Assembly (NCBI GenBank): GCA_903926565.1
Contig: CAIYJU010000092.1
Location: forward strand, 1 to 57,767
Length of the DNA: 57,767 nucleotides
Origin: an uncultured Bacteroidales bacterium
Lineage (GTDB): Bacteria; Bacteroidota; Bacteroidia; Bacteroidales; FEN-979
Direction: 5' to 3'
Below, piece after piece: positions 43,698 through 52,659 of the stretch. Numbering within the stretch: position 1 is the first letter of the stretch; each line of letters begins with the position of its first letter. The translations under genes and the position numbers were made by a program. Below the pieces are notes generated by a model, which saw nothing but the letters and a program-made list of their open reading frames with translations, was not told where the DNA came from and made no database searches.

Positions 43698-45104
43698 TTA
43701 TTTATTAGGACCTACAAAAGTTGCCCGCGTCTGGTCAAGCATTTTACCACCCGAGAAGACTCCGATGTCCACTTCAGACTTGCTCCCGGTAATTTTATCC
43801 CGGTCCATTAAAATAAAGAATACCACCTCGCCCAGCGATTGCTTTGCAATAACCGGTGCATTTCCGATGATTTTCACCTCTCCGATACCTGAAAGATCCC
43901 GGAGCTCCAATGGAAGATCCTTGCTGGTTTTGTTAACCACCTTCACACTGTACAGGTTGCTTATCTTTCCACCCTCCTGCTCCTGGAACAACATGCCCGG
44001 CGAACGGAGTACGGTTGCTTCAACCGGATTTCGTGAAACCATAAAATACCCAAGTGCAACAAGCAAAACGGCCAGCACCGTGGTGTATGCAGCAGAGCGA
44101 ATGGTAAAGTGCCAGGGCTTGTTGTCGGCGATCATCTTCTCAGAAGCGTACCGGATGAGGCCGGGTTGAAACCCGGCCTTGTGCATGACAGCATTACAAG
44201 CGTCGATGCAGCAGGCACAGTTGATACATTCGAGTTGTGTTCCATTGCGGATATCGACCCCGGTAGGACAAACCGAGACACACTGGTTGCAGTCGATGCA
44301 ATCACCTTTTCTGGTTTCGCTCCTGTTCTCACTTTTCCTGAGCACTCCCCGCTCCTCTCCCCGAACATAATCATACGAAATCACAACCGTTTCGCGGTCG
44401 AGCAACACGCCTTGCAGCCGGCCGTAAGGGCAGACAATGGTACAAACCTGTTCACGGAACCAGGAGAAGATAAAATAGAAAATAAATGAAAAAACAGCCA
44501 TTCCGGTCAACCCGGCAACATGGTTTACCGGACTTTCAGTAACCATTTTCCGCCATGCATCAGAGCCCATGATGTACATGAGAAAATAGTTGCTGATGAT
44601 GAAGGAGATGATGTAAAACACCCCGTGTTTGAGTACCCTGCGAAATATTTTACCGGCATTCCACCGACTGGCATCGAGCTCCTTCTGCTGGTGTGTATCC
44701 CCGTCAATCCAATACTCGACCCGTCTGAAAATCAATTCCATGAAAATCGTCTGGGGACATGCCCAGCCGCACCATATTCTCCCGTACGTCACCGTAAAGA
44801 GAATGATGAAAACCATGAGGGAGATCATCCCGATAAAAAAGAGGTTGAAATCCTGTGGCCAGAACTGGACACCGAAAATGACAAAGGTCCTGTGAAAAAA
44901 ATCGAACAGCAGAAACTGTTGCCCGTTCACCTTAATGAAGGGCGCTGAAAAAAAGAATACCATCAGCAGAATGCCGATGATATTCCTTGCAGTTGTTAGT
45001 GTTCCTTTTGGTTTCTTTGCAAAAACCCAAAGTCTTTTGCCGCTTTCATCGATGGTGTACAACCTGTCGCGAAAGCTGCCTGAGGAATCATCCTGTGTTT
45101 GCAT
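43698..45104 (-). CDS. ccoG: cbb3 oxidase accessory protein CcoG (membrane 4Fe-4S protein)
   Basis: A 468-residue membrane protein with about five helices in the N-terminal two-thirds. Two 4Fe-4S-type clusters are seen in GDCIDCNQCVSVCPTG and LECINCACCIDACN, followed by a C-terminal Ig-like periplasmic domain of FixG type. Conserved sites WCGWACPQTIFMELIFRR and WFREQVCTIVCPYGRLQG are also present. CcoG reduces copper or handles electrons for cbb3 oxidase maturation. It begins 1 base after the ccoP stop and belongs to the same transcript. Confidence 0.94.
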   Translation of the reverse strand: MQTQDDSSGSFRDRLYTIDESGKRLWVFAKKPKGTLTTARNIIGILLMVFFFSAPFIKVNGQQFLLFDFFHRTFVIFGVQFWPQDFNLFFIGMISLMVFIILFTVTYGRIWCGWACPQTIFMELIFRRVEYWIDGDTHQQKELDASRWNAGKIFRRVLKHGVFYIISFIISNYFLMYIMGSDAWRKMVTESPVNHVAGLTGMAVFSFIFYFIFSWFREQVCTIVCPYGRLQGVLLDRETVVISYDYVRGEERGVLRKSENRSETRKGDCIDCNQCVSVCPTGVDIRNGTQLECINCACCIDACNAVMHKAGFQPGLIRYASEKMIADNKPWHFTIRSAAYTTVLAVLLVALGYFMVSRNPVEATVLRSPGMLFQEQEGGKISNLYSVKVVNKTSKDLPLELRDLSGIGEVKIIGNAPVIAKQSLGEVVFFILMDRDKITGSKSEVDIGVFSGGKMLDQTRATFVGPNK

Positions 45105-45105
45105 A

Positions 45106-45693
45106 TCACTTACAAGGCTCGCCTTGCGGTGCTTTTGGATTTGGCGGCGTGGTACCCTTGAGTGTCATGACAAAACTGGCGACTTTTTTCATCTGATCAT
45201 CTGAAAGCTGTGTCTTCCAGGAGATCATTCCTTTTTCAGGTGCACCCACCCTGATGATGTTCAATACATTGCTGTACGCACATCCGTGAATGGAGAAGTT
45301 ATCGGTGAGGTTGGGTCCAACAAGTCCCTGGCCGCCATCAAGATGGCAAACTTTGCATTGTTTAATCCAGATCTCTTTGCCTGCGTCCAGGCTGGGCTGA
45401 TCGACAAGGGCTATCGTGTCGGCAGCAGAAACTGCTGCAGACTGGCCTGATGAAGATCCGCCTGCGGCCGCCATCTCGTTTTTCCACTCATCCTGTTGAT
45501 ACGGAGCGGCTTTAATCACATCATAAACAAAGATATACGCCACAGACCAGACGATGGTGATGATGAACATCCATACCCACCATTTCGGCAGGTTGTTGTC
45601 TAATTCCCTGATGTTGTCATATTCGTGATCCGACAGCAGTTTATCACCGGTCAGTTCATCCTTTTCGACGGTTTTACTCTGATTAATTTCCAT
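45106..45693 (-). CDS. ccoP: cbb3-type cytochrome c oxidase subunit CcoP, mono-haem
   Basis: A subunit of the cbb3 oxidase that feeds electrons to the catalytic core. I start it at ATG 45693 (MEINQSKTVEKDELTGDKLL), since the longer frame adds a spurious cysteine- and lysine-rich segment and overlaps ccoQ. The length is about 195 residues. A membrane helix near 36-60 (PKWWVWMFIITIVWS) follows the CcoP-specific HEYDNIRELDNNLP. One haem motif CKVCH lies at 113-117 and a distal Met is in EKGMISW. Proteobacterial CcoP has two haems, whereas this one has a single domain, as in other Bacteroidota. Confidence 0.92.
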   Translation of the reverse strand: MEINQSKTVEKDELTGDKLLSDHEYDNIRELDNNLPKWWVWMFIITIVWSVAYIFVYDVIKAAPYQQDEWKNEMAAAGGSSSGQSAAVSAADTIALVDQPSLDAGKEIWIKQCKVCHLDGGQGLVGPNLTDNFSIHGCAYSNVLNIIRVGAPEKGMISWKTQLSDDQMKKVASFVMTLKGTTPPNPKAPQGEPCK

Positions 45694-45706
45694 AGAAAAT
45701 ATTTTT

Positions 45707-45898
45707 TTAACTGTCTTGATTTTTATCTGATTCCTTTGAACTGTCATCCAGCGGCATGCGACCGAAAGTTTCCACATCCTTCTTTTTAAGAGAAATTGTG
45801 TGAAGGATCAGCATCGCAAAGAATGCAACGAATATGATCATGGAAATTAATCCATAGCTTTCAAAGCCCCCGATCGAATTAAATACATCCCGCAGCAT
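45707..45898 (-). CDS. ccoQ: cbb3 oxidase small subunit CcoQ
   Basis: A 63-residue protein with one hydrophobic helix (YGLISMIIFVAFFAMLILHT) and a charged tail (LKKKDVETFGRMPLDD...). Size, order (between ccoNO and ccoP) and hydropathy fit CcoQ, a subunit that stabilises the oxidase. It starts 8 bases after the ccoNO stop. Sequence alone would not be decisive, so context carries much of the call. Confidence 0.85.
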   Translation of the reverse strand: MLRDVFNSIGGFESYGLISMIIFVAFFAMLILHTISLKKKDVETFGRMPLDDSSKESDKNQDS

Positions 45899-45906
45899 GG
45901 TCTGGA

Positions 45907-48066
45907 TTATTTAGCAGTAACGGCTGCAGTTGGCATTCCGGCTGCATGAACATCCTTGCCCAGTCTTTGCAGATAGGCAATCATTGCAATGATCTCTTTC
46001 GTGGGTGCAACATTGATGCCCTGGCTTTTCAGGTCATCGGCAATCCCCCTGGCCTGGGCCATCAGATCATCATTTGCGATTTTATCAAATCCTTCAGGAT
46101 ATGGAACCCCGAGGGTTTGCATCACACGGATTTTTTTCGCAGTCGTTGAAATATCCAGGTCATCGGTGATCAGCCACTTGTAAACCGGCATGATCGACTG
46201 CTCATTGAGCCGCTGGGGGTTCTCCATGTGGTTATAATGCCATGAATTGGGCCTGTACTGGCGTCCGCCAACAACCCCTTCGCGTGAAAGATCCGGACCG
46301 TTGCGTTTTGAGCCCCACTGGAAAGGATGATCATAAACATATTCGCCTGCTTTTGCATATTCGCCATAACGCTCAGTTTCAGATCTGAATGGGCGAACTT
46401 GCTGGGAATGACAGGTATAACAACCTTCACGAACGTAAATATCGCGTCCCTGCAGTTCCAGCGGAGTATAGGGTTTTACGCTTGCGATGGTCGGGATGTT
46501 TGTTTTTATAAGATATAACGGAACGATCTCAATAATCCCGCCGATCAGCACTGCAATAAGTGCCAGAATAGTGAACTGAACCGGACGACGCTCCAGCCAG
46601 CGGTGAACACCCTCGCCAGATCCGCGTTTGCCTTCAGCTTTGGCCAGGGCAGGTGCAGAAGCAGCCTCATCAGGCAGAAATTTTCCTGCCTTAATAGTAA
46701 GGATCAGATTATAAACACCAAGCACGATGCCAACGATATACATGGCACCCCCAATGGCGCGGGCTGCATACATCGGTTTCAACTGGGTAACCGTTTCGAG
46801 GAAATTCGGATATTTCAGGAATCCGTCGGCGGTGAACTCTTTCCACATGGAAGCCTGTGTGATGGCACCCCAATATAAAGGAACGGCATAGAAAATAATG
46901 CCTAAGGTAGCAATCCAGAAATGGAGATTTGCAATTTTCACAGAGAACAATTTCGTCTGAAAAATCCTTGGAATCAGGTAATAGAGGACTGCGAAGGTCA
47001 GAAATCCGTTCCATCCCAAAGCTCCGATATGAGCGTGACCGATGGTCCAGTCAGTGAAATGGGATATTGCATTCACTGTCTTTGTAGACATCATCGGACC
47101 TTCAAAAGTTGACATTCCATAGGCAGTTACTGCAACCACCATGAACTTGAGAACAGGGTCCTCACGTACACGGTCCCAGGCGCCACGCAAGGTCAGCAAA
47201 CCATTGACCATTCCTCCCCAGGAAGGGGCGATCAGCATTACAGAGAAGACAACCCCAAGTGATTGGGCCCAGTTTGGTAATGCGCTGTATAACAGGTGGT
47301 GGGGACCAGCCCAGATGTAGAGAAAAATCAGTGCCCAGAAATGGACAATGGAGAGCCTGTAGGAAAATATCGGACGATTTGCCGCTTTTGGGAGAAAATA
47401 GTACATCAACCCAAGAAAAGGGGTGGTCAGGAAAAATGCTACCGCATTATGTCCATACCACCATTGAACGAGTGCATCCTGCACCCCGGCATAGATGGGA
47501 TAGCTTTTAAAGAGACTCACCGGGATGGCGAGGCTGTTTGTTACATGCAATACAGCGATGGTTACAAATGTTGCAATGTAAAACCAGATGGCAACATAGA
47601 TATGCTGCGTGCGCCGTTTGATAATCGTTCCGATCATGTTCCAGCCAAAAACGATCCAGATCACTGCCACAAGAATGTCGATTGGCCATTCCAGTTCAGC
47701 GTATTCTTTGCCGGTTGTCATACCGAACGCAAAAGAAAGCGCTGCAAATACAATGATCAGCTGCCAGCCCCAGAAGTTGATCTTGCTGAGCAGATCGTTG
47801 AACATTCTCGCTTTGCATAAACGTTGAAGCGAATAATAGATCCCGGTGAACATCCCGTTGCCGACGAATGCGAAGATTACTGCATTCGTATGGATCGGGC
47901 GGATGCGGCCAAATGTTGTGTACGGGATGCCGAAAGTCAAAGCCGGCCAGATAAATTGCAATGCCAGTAAAAGTCCGACGACCATGCCGATCACACCCCA
48001 GAAGAGTGTGGCGTAGGCAAAGTTTTTTACAATTTTGTTGTCATAGTAAAAAGTCTGATTTTCCAT
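45907..48066 (-). CDS. ccoNO: cbb3-type cytochrome c oxidase, fused subunits I and II (CcoN-CcoO)
   Basis: A 719-residue fusion of the catalytic and mono-haem subunits. The CcoN part has about 12 helices with haem/copper ligands in PIHTNAVIF, WWYGHNAVAFFLT, WAGPHHLLY and TIGHAHIGALG. A loop rich in Ala, Lys and Gly (about 470-490) joins it to a membrane anchor and the CcoO part, with CYTCH at 549-553 (His553 from codon 46408-46410) and a late Met in EQSIMPVYKW. It reduces oxygen at low concentrations and pumps protons. The fusion is usual in Bacteroidota. It follows ccoS by 3 bases. Confidence 0.95.
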   Translation of the reverse strand: MENQTFYYDNKIVKNFAYATLFWGVIGMVVGLLLALQFIWPALTFGIPYTTFGRIRPIHTNAVIFAFVGNGMFTGIYYSLQRLCKARMFNDLLSKINFWGWQLIIVFAALSFAFGMTTGKEYAELEWPIDILVAVIWIVFGWNMIGTIIKRRTQHIYVAIWFYIATFVTIAVLHVTNSLAIPVSLFKSYPIYAGVQDALVQWWYGHNAVAFFLTTPFLGLMYYFLPKAANRPIFSYRLSIVHFWALIFLYIWAGPHHLLYSALPNWAQSLGVVFSVMLIAPSWGGMVNGLLTLRGAWDRVREDPVLKFMVVAVTAYGMSTFEGPMMSTKTVNAISHFTDWTIGHAHIGALGWNGFLTFAVLYYLIPRIFQTKLFSVKIANLHFWIATLGIIFYAVPLYWGAITQASMWKEFTADGFLKYPNFLETVTQLKPMYAARAIGGAMYIVGIVLGVYNLILTIKAGKFLPDEAASAPALAKAEGKRGSGEGVHRWLERRPVQFTILALIAVLIGGIIEIVPLYLIKTNIPTIASVKPYTPLELQGRDIYVREGCYTCHSQQVRPFRSETERYGEYAKAGEYVYDHPFQWGSKRNGPDLSREGVVGGRQYRPNSWHYNHMENPQRLNEQSIMPVYKWLITDDLDISTTAKKIRVMQTLGVPYPEGFDKIANDDLMAQARGIADDLKSQGINVAPTKEIIAMIAYLQRLGKDVHAAGMPTAAVTAK

Positions 48067-48069
48067 ATA

Positions 48070-48279
48070 TTATTGGTTTGGTGATTGTTCATTCATCAGG
48101 CTGGCAGGTGTTGTTTCGGTTTGGGTCTTTTCGACAGGCAGGTCATCATCAAAGAGAATTCTGACTGAAGCACTATAAGTATCATCATATTGTCCATTAC
48201 GGACCGACCAGAAAAATGCTGCCAGAAATCCGCCGGCAAGAAGTACACTGAAGGCCACAAGGACTAAGATTACACTCAT
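48070..48279 (-). CDS. ccoS: cbb3 oxidase assembly protein CcoS
   Basis: A 69-residue protein with one N-terminal helix (SVILVLVAFSVLLAGGFLAA) followed by FFWSVRNGQYDD and SVRILFDDD, the CcoS pattern. It is needed to insert cofactors into CcoN in other species. It lies 3 bases before the catalytic subunit gene. The charged, low-complexity C-terminal tail is not conserved. Confidence 0.88.
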   Translation of the reverse strand: MSVILVLVAFSVLLAGGFLAAFFWSVRNGQYDDTYSASVRILFDDDLPVEKTQTETTPASLMNEQSPNQ

Positions 48280-48382
48280 ATTTTATTACCTGGAAGCAAA
48301 ATAAAGATTAAAGTATCTAATTTCCAAAATACAAGTGTGAAATAATACACAATTGAAGACATTTATATTCAGTCTAAATTTA

Positions 48383-50812
48383 CTACTTTGCCTCAAATTG
48401 GCTGAAACGGGCTGATATCAAAACAGATACCGTAACAAACGCAACAATTGTTACGGAGCTGAGCGGCATCAGAATGGCAGAGACCACCGGGGAGAGATTG
48501 CCGGTAATAGCGAAACTTAATCCGACAACATTATATAAAAAGGAGAGCCCCATGCTCAGGAATACGATTCGCATGCTTGTGCGGCTGAAATCAAGAAACC
48601 GCGGAAGGTTTCTGAATTGGCCCGACTCGAGGATGGCATCACATGCAGGTGAAAAATGGTAGATATCATCAGCGATGGAGATTCCGCAATCGCTTTCACG
48701 CAGTGCACCCGCATCATTCAACCCGTCTCCGATCATCAGGACACGTTTCCCGGAAGCTTTCAGGTTCCGGATGTACTCGAGTTTGGCTTTGGGGGATTTG
48801 TTAAAATTCAGGTGGTCACGGGATGGGAAAAATGACAGCAGGTAAGGCAGTTCACCGTCATTGTCGCCTGAGAGCAAATGGAGTTCATACCGGTTCGCCA
48901 GTTCCGATAACACCTCCTTCATGCCTTCCCTGTATTGATTACTGATTCCGATACATCCGAGAATTTTGCCATCACAGGATACAAATACCCGGCTGCCGGG
49001 CGACGAGTTGAGTTTAAGCGCTGTAATAAACTCCTCAGAACCGATTTTCAGCTGGTGACCGTTAACAAGGCCTTCAATGCCTTTGGCCGGTACCTCTGAA
49101 AACCCGCTTACAGGCAATGCATCAAAACCCTGGAGCTGACGGTAGATTGCCACACTGGCGGGGTGAGTCGAATGCCGCACGAGTGATGAAATCAAGTGCA
49201 ATTGCTCATCGGATGATTCAAGGGTACTGAAATCGGCACCCAGCCCATCGTTTCGGGTGATGGTTCCTGTTTTATCAAAAACTATGGTGTCAATTTTCGA
49301 GAGTGCCTCAACAACACCTGTCCGTTTAAGATAGAAGCTGTTCCTTCCGAAAACCCGCATGGCGCCTCCAAGAGAAAACGGGTAAGTCATGGCAAGGGCA
49401 CAGGGACAGGCTACGATCAGAATGGCTGTAACAACCAGAAATGTCATGGAGGGGTTGTAATACCACCAGAAAATTCCGGAAACGGTTGAAAGGAGAAGGA
49501 TCATCACTGTGAAATAACGGCTGATCACATCCAGGATGGAGTCCCACCTGGTCAATTTTTCGCCGCCGGTCATATCCTGGTTCCATAATTCGGTGAGGTG
49601 ACTTTGGGCAACTTCCTTCTCTACAATGAGTTCAATGGACGCTCCCACCTGCCGGCCACCGGCAAAGACCCGGTCACCTGATTTTTTGGATACCGGTGAG
49701 GATTCCCCGCTGACAAAACTGTAATCTATTGAGCCATCACCTTTAACCAGCAATGCATCTGCCGGCACAAGTTCCTGGTTTCTCACGAGCATACGCATGC
49801 CGGTTTTCAGGTTCCGGATGGGAATGATCGACTCCTCCCCCTTCTCAGAGATCAAGGTCACCGCCACAGGGAAATAAGAGCGGTAGTCACGTTCAAACGA
49901 CAGAGCCTGGTAAGTCTTATCCTGGTACCACCGGCCGATGGAGAGGAAAAAAACCAGGCCGGCCAGTGAATCCATAAACCCGGGGCCTGTTCCTGAAATA
50001 ATCTCATACGCACTTCTGAAAAAAAGCACAAGAATGCCGATTGCAATGGGCACGTCAATGCTTACAAACCTCTTTTTCAAACCTTTGTAAGCAGAAGTAA
50101 TAAATACCGAGCCTGAATAGAAAGCCACCGGAATGCCAAACAGGATGTTGAGCAACCCGAAATTCTGACGAAGCAGGTTTTCCACTGAGTCATTCACGCT
50201 CAGGTAAGCAGGAAAACTGAACAACATGATATTCCCGAAACAAAAACCTGCTACGCCAAGACGGTAGTAAATCCCGTAATTTATTTTTCGCTTTGCCCCC
50301 TTTTGAAGCGAGTCAAGCGTTAGCTGCGGAATGTAATTGATTGCGACCAACAGTTCAACCAACTGCCTCAACGTCAGCTCTGTATCACGGAAGGTGATAA
50401 TTACTTCCTTTTTAACAAAGTTAACCGATGAATGCATCACCCCGTTATTCAGGCGCTGCAGGTTCTCAAGCAGCCAGATGCAGGAGCTGCAGTGAATGGC
50501 AGGTATGAACAGCTTCACTTTGCTTACGCCATCTTCAGAAAACTCGAGCAATTCCTGCCTGATTTCGTCATTGTCGAGATAGGCATACCTGCTGCCAACT
50601 TCGGGGTTTCCGGCCTTCAGCCCCGGATGTTCTTCATATTTATAATAGTCGCATGCATTGCTTTGACTCAGAATTTCAAACACCGTTTTGCAACCGCTGC
50701 AGCAAAATATTTTCCCGTCAAGTTTAATGGGCACGGTGCCGCAATCCTCCCCGCAGTGGTAGCAGGCATTGCTTTGTTTTTCATTGGCAGGGATGGCAGC
50801 TGAATTTAACAT
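48383..50812 (-). CDS. ccoI: Copper-exporting P1B-type ATPase of the cbb3 cluster (CcoI/FixI)
   Basis: A membrane pump of about 809 residues from the ATG at 50812. A GTG at 50857 in the same frame would start inside a palindromic repeat, so I prefer the ATG. The N-terminus has a cysteine-rich metal-binding region (CYHCGEDCGTV... CCSGCKTVF), then an HMA domain with the metal motif CSSC in AIHCSSCIWLL. Eight membrane segments follow. The P1B motif is ACPCALAMTYPF, the phosphorylation site is FDKTGTITRNDG, and MIGDGLNDAGAL is the hinge. This type delivers copper for the assembly of cbb3 oxidase. The start of the gene lies 269 bases from cydA. Confidence 0.93.
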   Translation of the reverse strand: MLNSAAIPANEKQSNACYHCGEDCGTVPIKLDGKIFCCSGCKTVFEILSQSNACDYYKYEEHPGLKAGNPEVGSRYAYLDNDEIRQELLEFSEDGVSKVKLFIPAIHCSSCIWLLENLQRLNNGVMHSSVNFVKKEVIITFRDTELTLRQLVELLVAINYIPQLTLDSLQKGAKRKINYGIYYRLGVAGFCFGNIMLFSFPAYLSVNDSVENLLRQNFGLLNILFGIPVAFYSGSVFITSAYKGLKKRFVSIDVPIAIGILVLFFRSAYEIISGTGPGFMDSLAGLVFFLSIGRWYQDKTYQALSFERDYRSYFPVAVTLISEKGEESIIPIRNLKTGMRMLVRNQELVPADALLVKGDGSIDYSFVSGESSPVSKKSGDRVFAGGRQVGASIELIVEKEVAQSHLTELWNQDMTGGEKLTRWDSILDVISRYFTVMILLLSTVSGIFWWYYNPSMTFLVVTAILIVACPCALAMTYPFSLGGAMRVFGRNSFYLKRTGVVEALSKIDTIVFDKTGTITRNDGLGADFSTLESSDEQLHLISSLVRHSTHPASVAIYRQLQGFDALPVSGFSEVPAKGIEGLVNGHQLKIGSEEFITALKLNSSPGSRVFVSCDGKILGCIGISNQYREGMKEVLSELANRYELHLLSGDNDGELPYLLSFFPSRDHLNFNKSPKAKLEYIRNLKASGKRVLMIGDGLNDAGALRESDCGISIADDIYHFSPACDAILESGQFRNLPRFLDFSRTSMRIVFLSMGLSFLYNVVGLSFAITGNLSPVVSAILMPLSSVTIVAFVTVSVLISARFSQFEAK

Positions 50813-50851
50813 AGGATTTTTATAAAAAGGGGGTTCGAAAATATTTTTTAT

Positions 50852-50951
50852 AACCACAAAGTCACAAAGTGAAAAACAATGTACACAAAGGCACTGAATA
50901 TGAAAGGGTCACATTTGCGTCCTTAGTGAAATTCATTGTGTCTTTGTGGTT
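50852..50951. repeat. Palindromic dispersed repeat between ccoI and cydA
   Basis: The left arm AACCACAAAGTCACAA and the right arm TTGTGTCTTTGTGGTT are complementary at 15 of 16 positions and enclose about 68 bases. It covers the leader region of the leftward ccoI gene and includes the alternative GTG. Its CTTTGTGG words relate it to the CTCTGTG palindrome at 24498. Confidence 0.7.
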
Positions 50952-51050
50952 AAATACTTTTAAAACAACCTCTTGAACTTATCCTGCAAAATTAAACAAA
51001 TCAGTATTCTTTTATCAGAATTGAATCCAAATAAACGATAATATTTTCGG

Positions 51051-51058
51051 TACCTTTG
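51051..51058 (+). promoter_or_regulatory. -7 promoter element of cydAB
   Basis: TACCTTTG is an exact TAnnTTTG match. Transcription would start near 51064, giving a leader of under 20 bases before ATG 51082. No FNR-type TTGAT-N4-ATCAA box was found in the region. Confidence 0.5.
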
Positions 51059-51081
51059 CCATCGTTAAATAATAAACAATC

Positions 51082-52659
51082 ATGGTTGAACATGTCGATC
51101 TATCGCTTATTGACTGGTCAAGGGCTCAATTTGCGTTAACTGCCATCTATCACTGGATATTCGTGCCGCTCACTTTAGGATTGGCGTTCATTGTTGCCAT
51201 CATGGAAACAATTTATGTCAAAACCGGGAACCCTGAGTGGAAACAGATCACCAAATTCTGGATGACCCTTTTCGGGATCAACTTTGCCATCGGTGTCGCC
51301 ACCGGGATCATCCTGGAGTTTCAGTTCGGCACCAACTGGTCGAATTACTCCTGGTTTGTCGGTGACATCTTCGGTGCCCCTCTTGCCATTGAAGGAATCA
51401 TGGCATTTTTCCTGGAGTCAACTTTTATCGCTGTCATGTTTTTCGGGTGGGATAAGGTCAGCAAACGATTCCATCTTGCTGCTTCGTGGCTCACTGCCAT
51501 CGGCGCCAACCTCTCGGCTTTATGGATTCTTGTGGCCAATGCCTGGATGCAGTTCCCGGTGGGGATGCACTTCAACCCCGACACGGCCCGCAACGAGATG
51601 GCTGATTTCTGGGCAGTCCTCTTTTCACCGGTCGCAGTCAATAAATTCCTGCATACGGTCTCCTCCGGGTATGTCACCGCTTCGGTATTTGTCGTCGGCA
51701 TCAGTGCATGGTACCTGCTGAAAAAGAGACACATCCTGCTGGCCAAACGCAGCATCCTGGTAGCCAGTATATTCGGTCTTGTCACTTCGCTGTTCCTGGC
51801 ATTCACCGGAGATGGTTCAGCGTACCAGGTTTCACAAAAGCAACCCATGAAACTGGCCGCCATGGAAGGATTGTACCAGGGGAAACATGGGGCAGGCCTG
51901 GTTGCTTTCGGTATACTGGATCCCTCCAAGCAACAGGGAGATGGGAAAGAGCCGTTCCTGTTCAAGATCGAGTTCCCCAAACTCCTTTCATTCCTGGGAT
52001 ACCGCAATCCGGATGCCTTCGTACCCGGCGTTGACAACATCATTAACGGAGGTTATAAACCCGGGTTTGACCATGTAAATCCGGCAGAGAAAGTGCTGAC
52101 CCTCTCTGTGGAAGAGAAGATCCGCCGCGGGAAACTGGCCGTAGCAGCACTGGCTTCCTATCGCGACGCAAAAACTGCAAAGGACACGACCCTCAGCAAC
52201 AAGGCACTGACGGACCTGAACCTCAACTTCCCCTGGTTCGGATACGCATACCTTAACTCCCCGCAAAGTGCCATTCCGAATGTTCCGCTTACTTTTTACA
52301 GTTTTCACCTGATGGTTTACCTGGGAATGTACTTTATCCTGCTGTTCGCTGTCGTTCTTTATCTTAATAAAAATGACAAACTCGAAGCACAACGGTGGCT
52401 TTTATGGATCTCCGTCTTTACAATTCCATTGGTTTACCTGGCTTCAGAGGCTGGCTGGGTGGTGGCTGAAGTTGGCCGTCAGCCCTGGGTAATACAAGAC
52501 CTGATGCCAGTGCTGGCAGCTGTTTCGAAGATAGATGCCACTTCGGTCATCATCACATTCTGGTTGTTTGCAGCGGTATTTACGGTGCTGCTGATTGCTG
52601 AGATGATGATCATGATCAAACAGATTAAGCTCGGACCAAAAGATGGAGGAAAAAAATGA
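51082..52659 (+). CDS. cydA: Cytochrome bd ubiquinol/menaquinol oxidase subunit I
   Basis: The 525-residue haem-bearing subunit of a high-affinity quinol oxidase. The N-terminus reads LIDWSRAQFALTAIYHWIFV, with the conserved His that binds a haem. Conserved TGIILEFQFGTNWSNYSWFVG and the W-rich SEAGWVVAEVGRQPW are present. A large periplasmic Q-loop region lies about 240-400. About nine membrane segments are seen. It overlaps cydB by 4 bases. The subunit works without copper and tolerates nitric oxide and sulfide better than haem-copper oxidases. The cydX small subunit was not recognised here. Confidence 0.95.
   Translation: MVEHVDLSLIDWSRAQFALTAIYHWIFVPLTLGLAFIVAIMETIYVKTGNPEWKQITKFWMTLFGINFAIGVATGIILEFQFGTNWSNYSWFVGDIFGAPLAIEGIMAFFLESTFIAVMFFGWDKVSKRFHLAASWLTAIGANLSALWILVANAWMQFPVGMHFNPDTARNEMADFWAVLFSPVAVNKFLHTVSSGYVTASVFVVGISAWYLLKKRHILLAKRSILVASIFGLVTSLFLAFTGDGSAYQVSQKQPMKLAAMEGLYQGKHGAGLVAFGILDPSKQQGDGKEPFLFKIEFPKLLSFLGYRNPDAFVPGVDNIINGGYKPGFDHVNPAEKVLTLSVEEKIRRGKLAVAALASYRDAKTAKDTTLSNKALTDLNLNFPWFGYAYLNSPQSAIPNVPLTFYSFHLMVYLGMYFILLFAVVLYLNKNDKLEAQRWLLWISVFTIPLVYLASEAGWVVAEVGRQPWVIQDLMPVLAAVSKIDATSVIITFWLFAAVFTVLLIAEMMIMIKQIKLGPKDGGKK

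Noticed and set aside
50858-51081. FNR/CRP-type operator between ccoI and cydA
   Set aside because: Searched by eye for TTGAT-N4-ATCAA and close variants and found none. Only the palindromic repeat and the -7 element are present.
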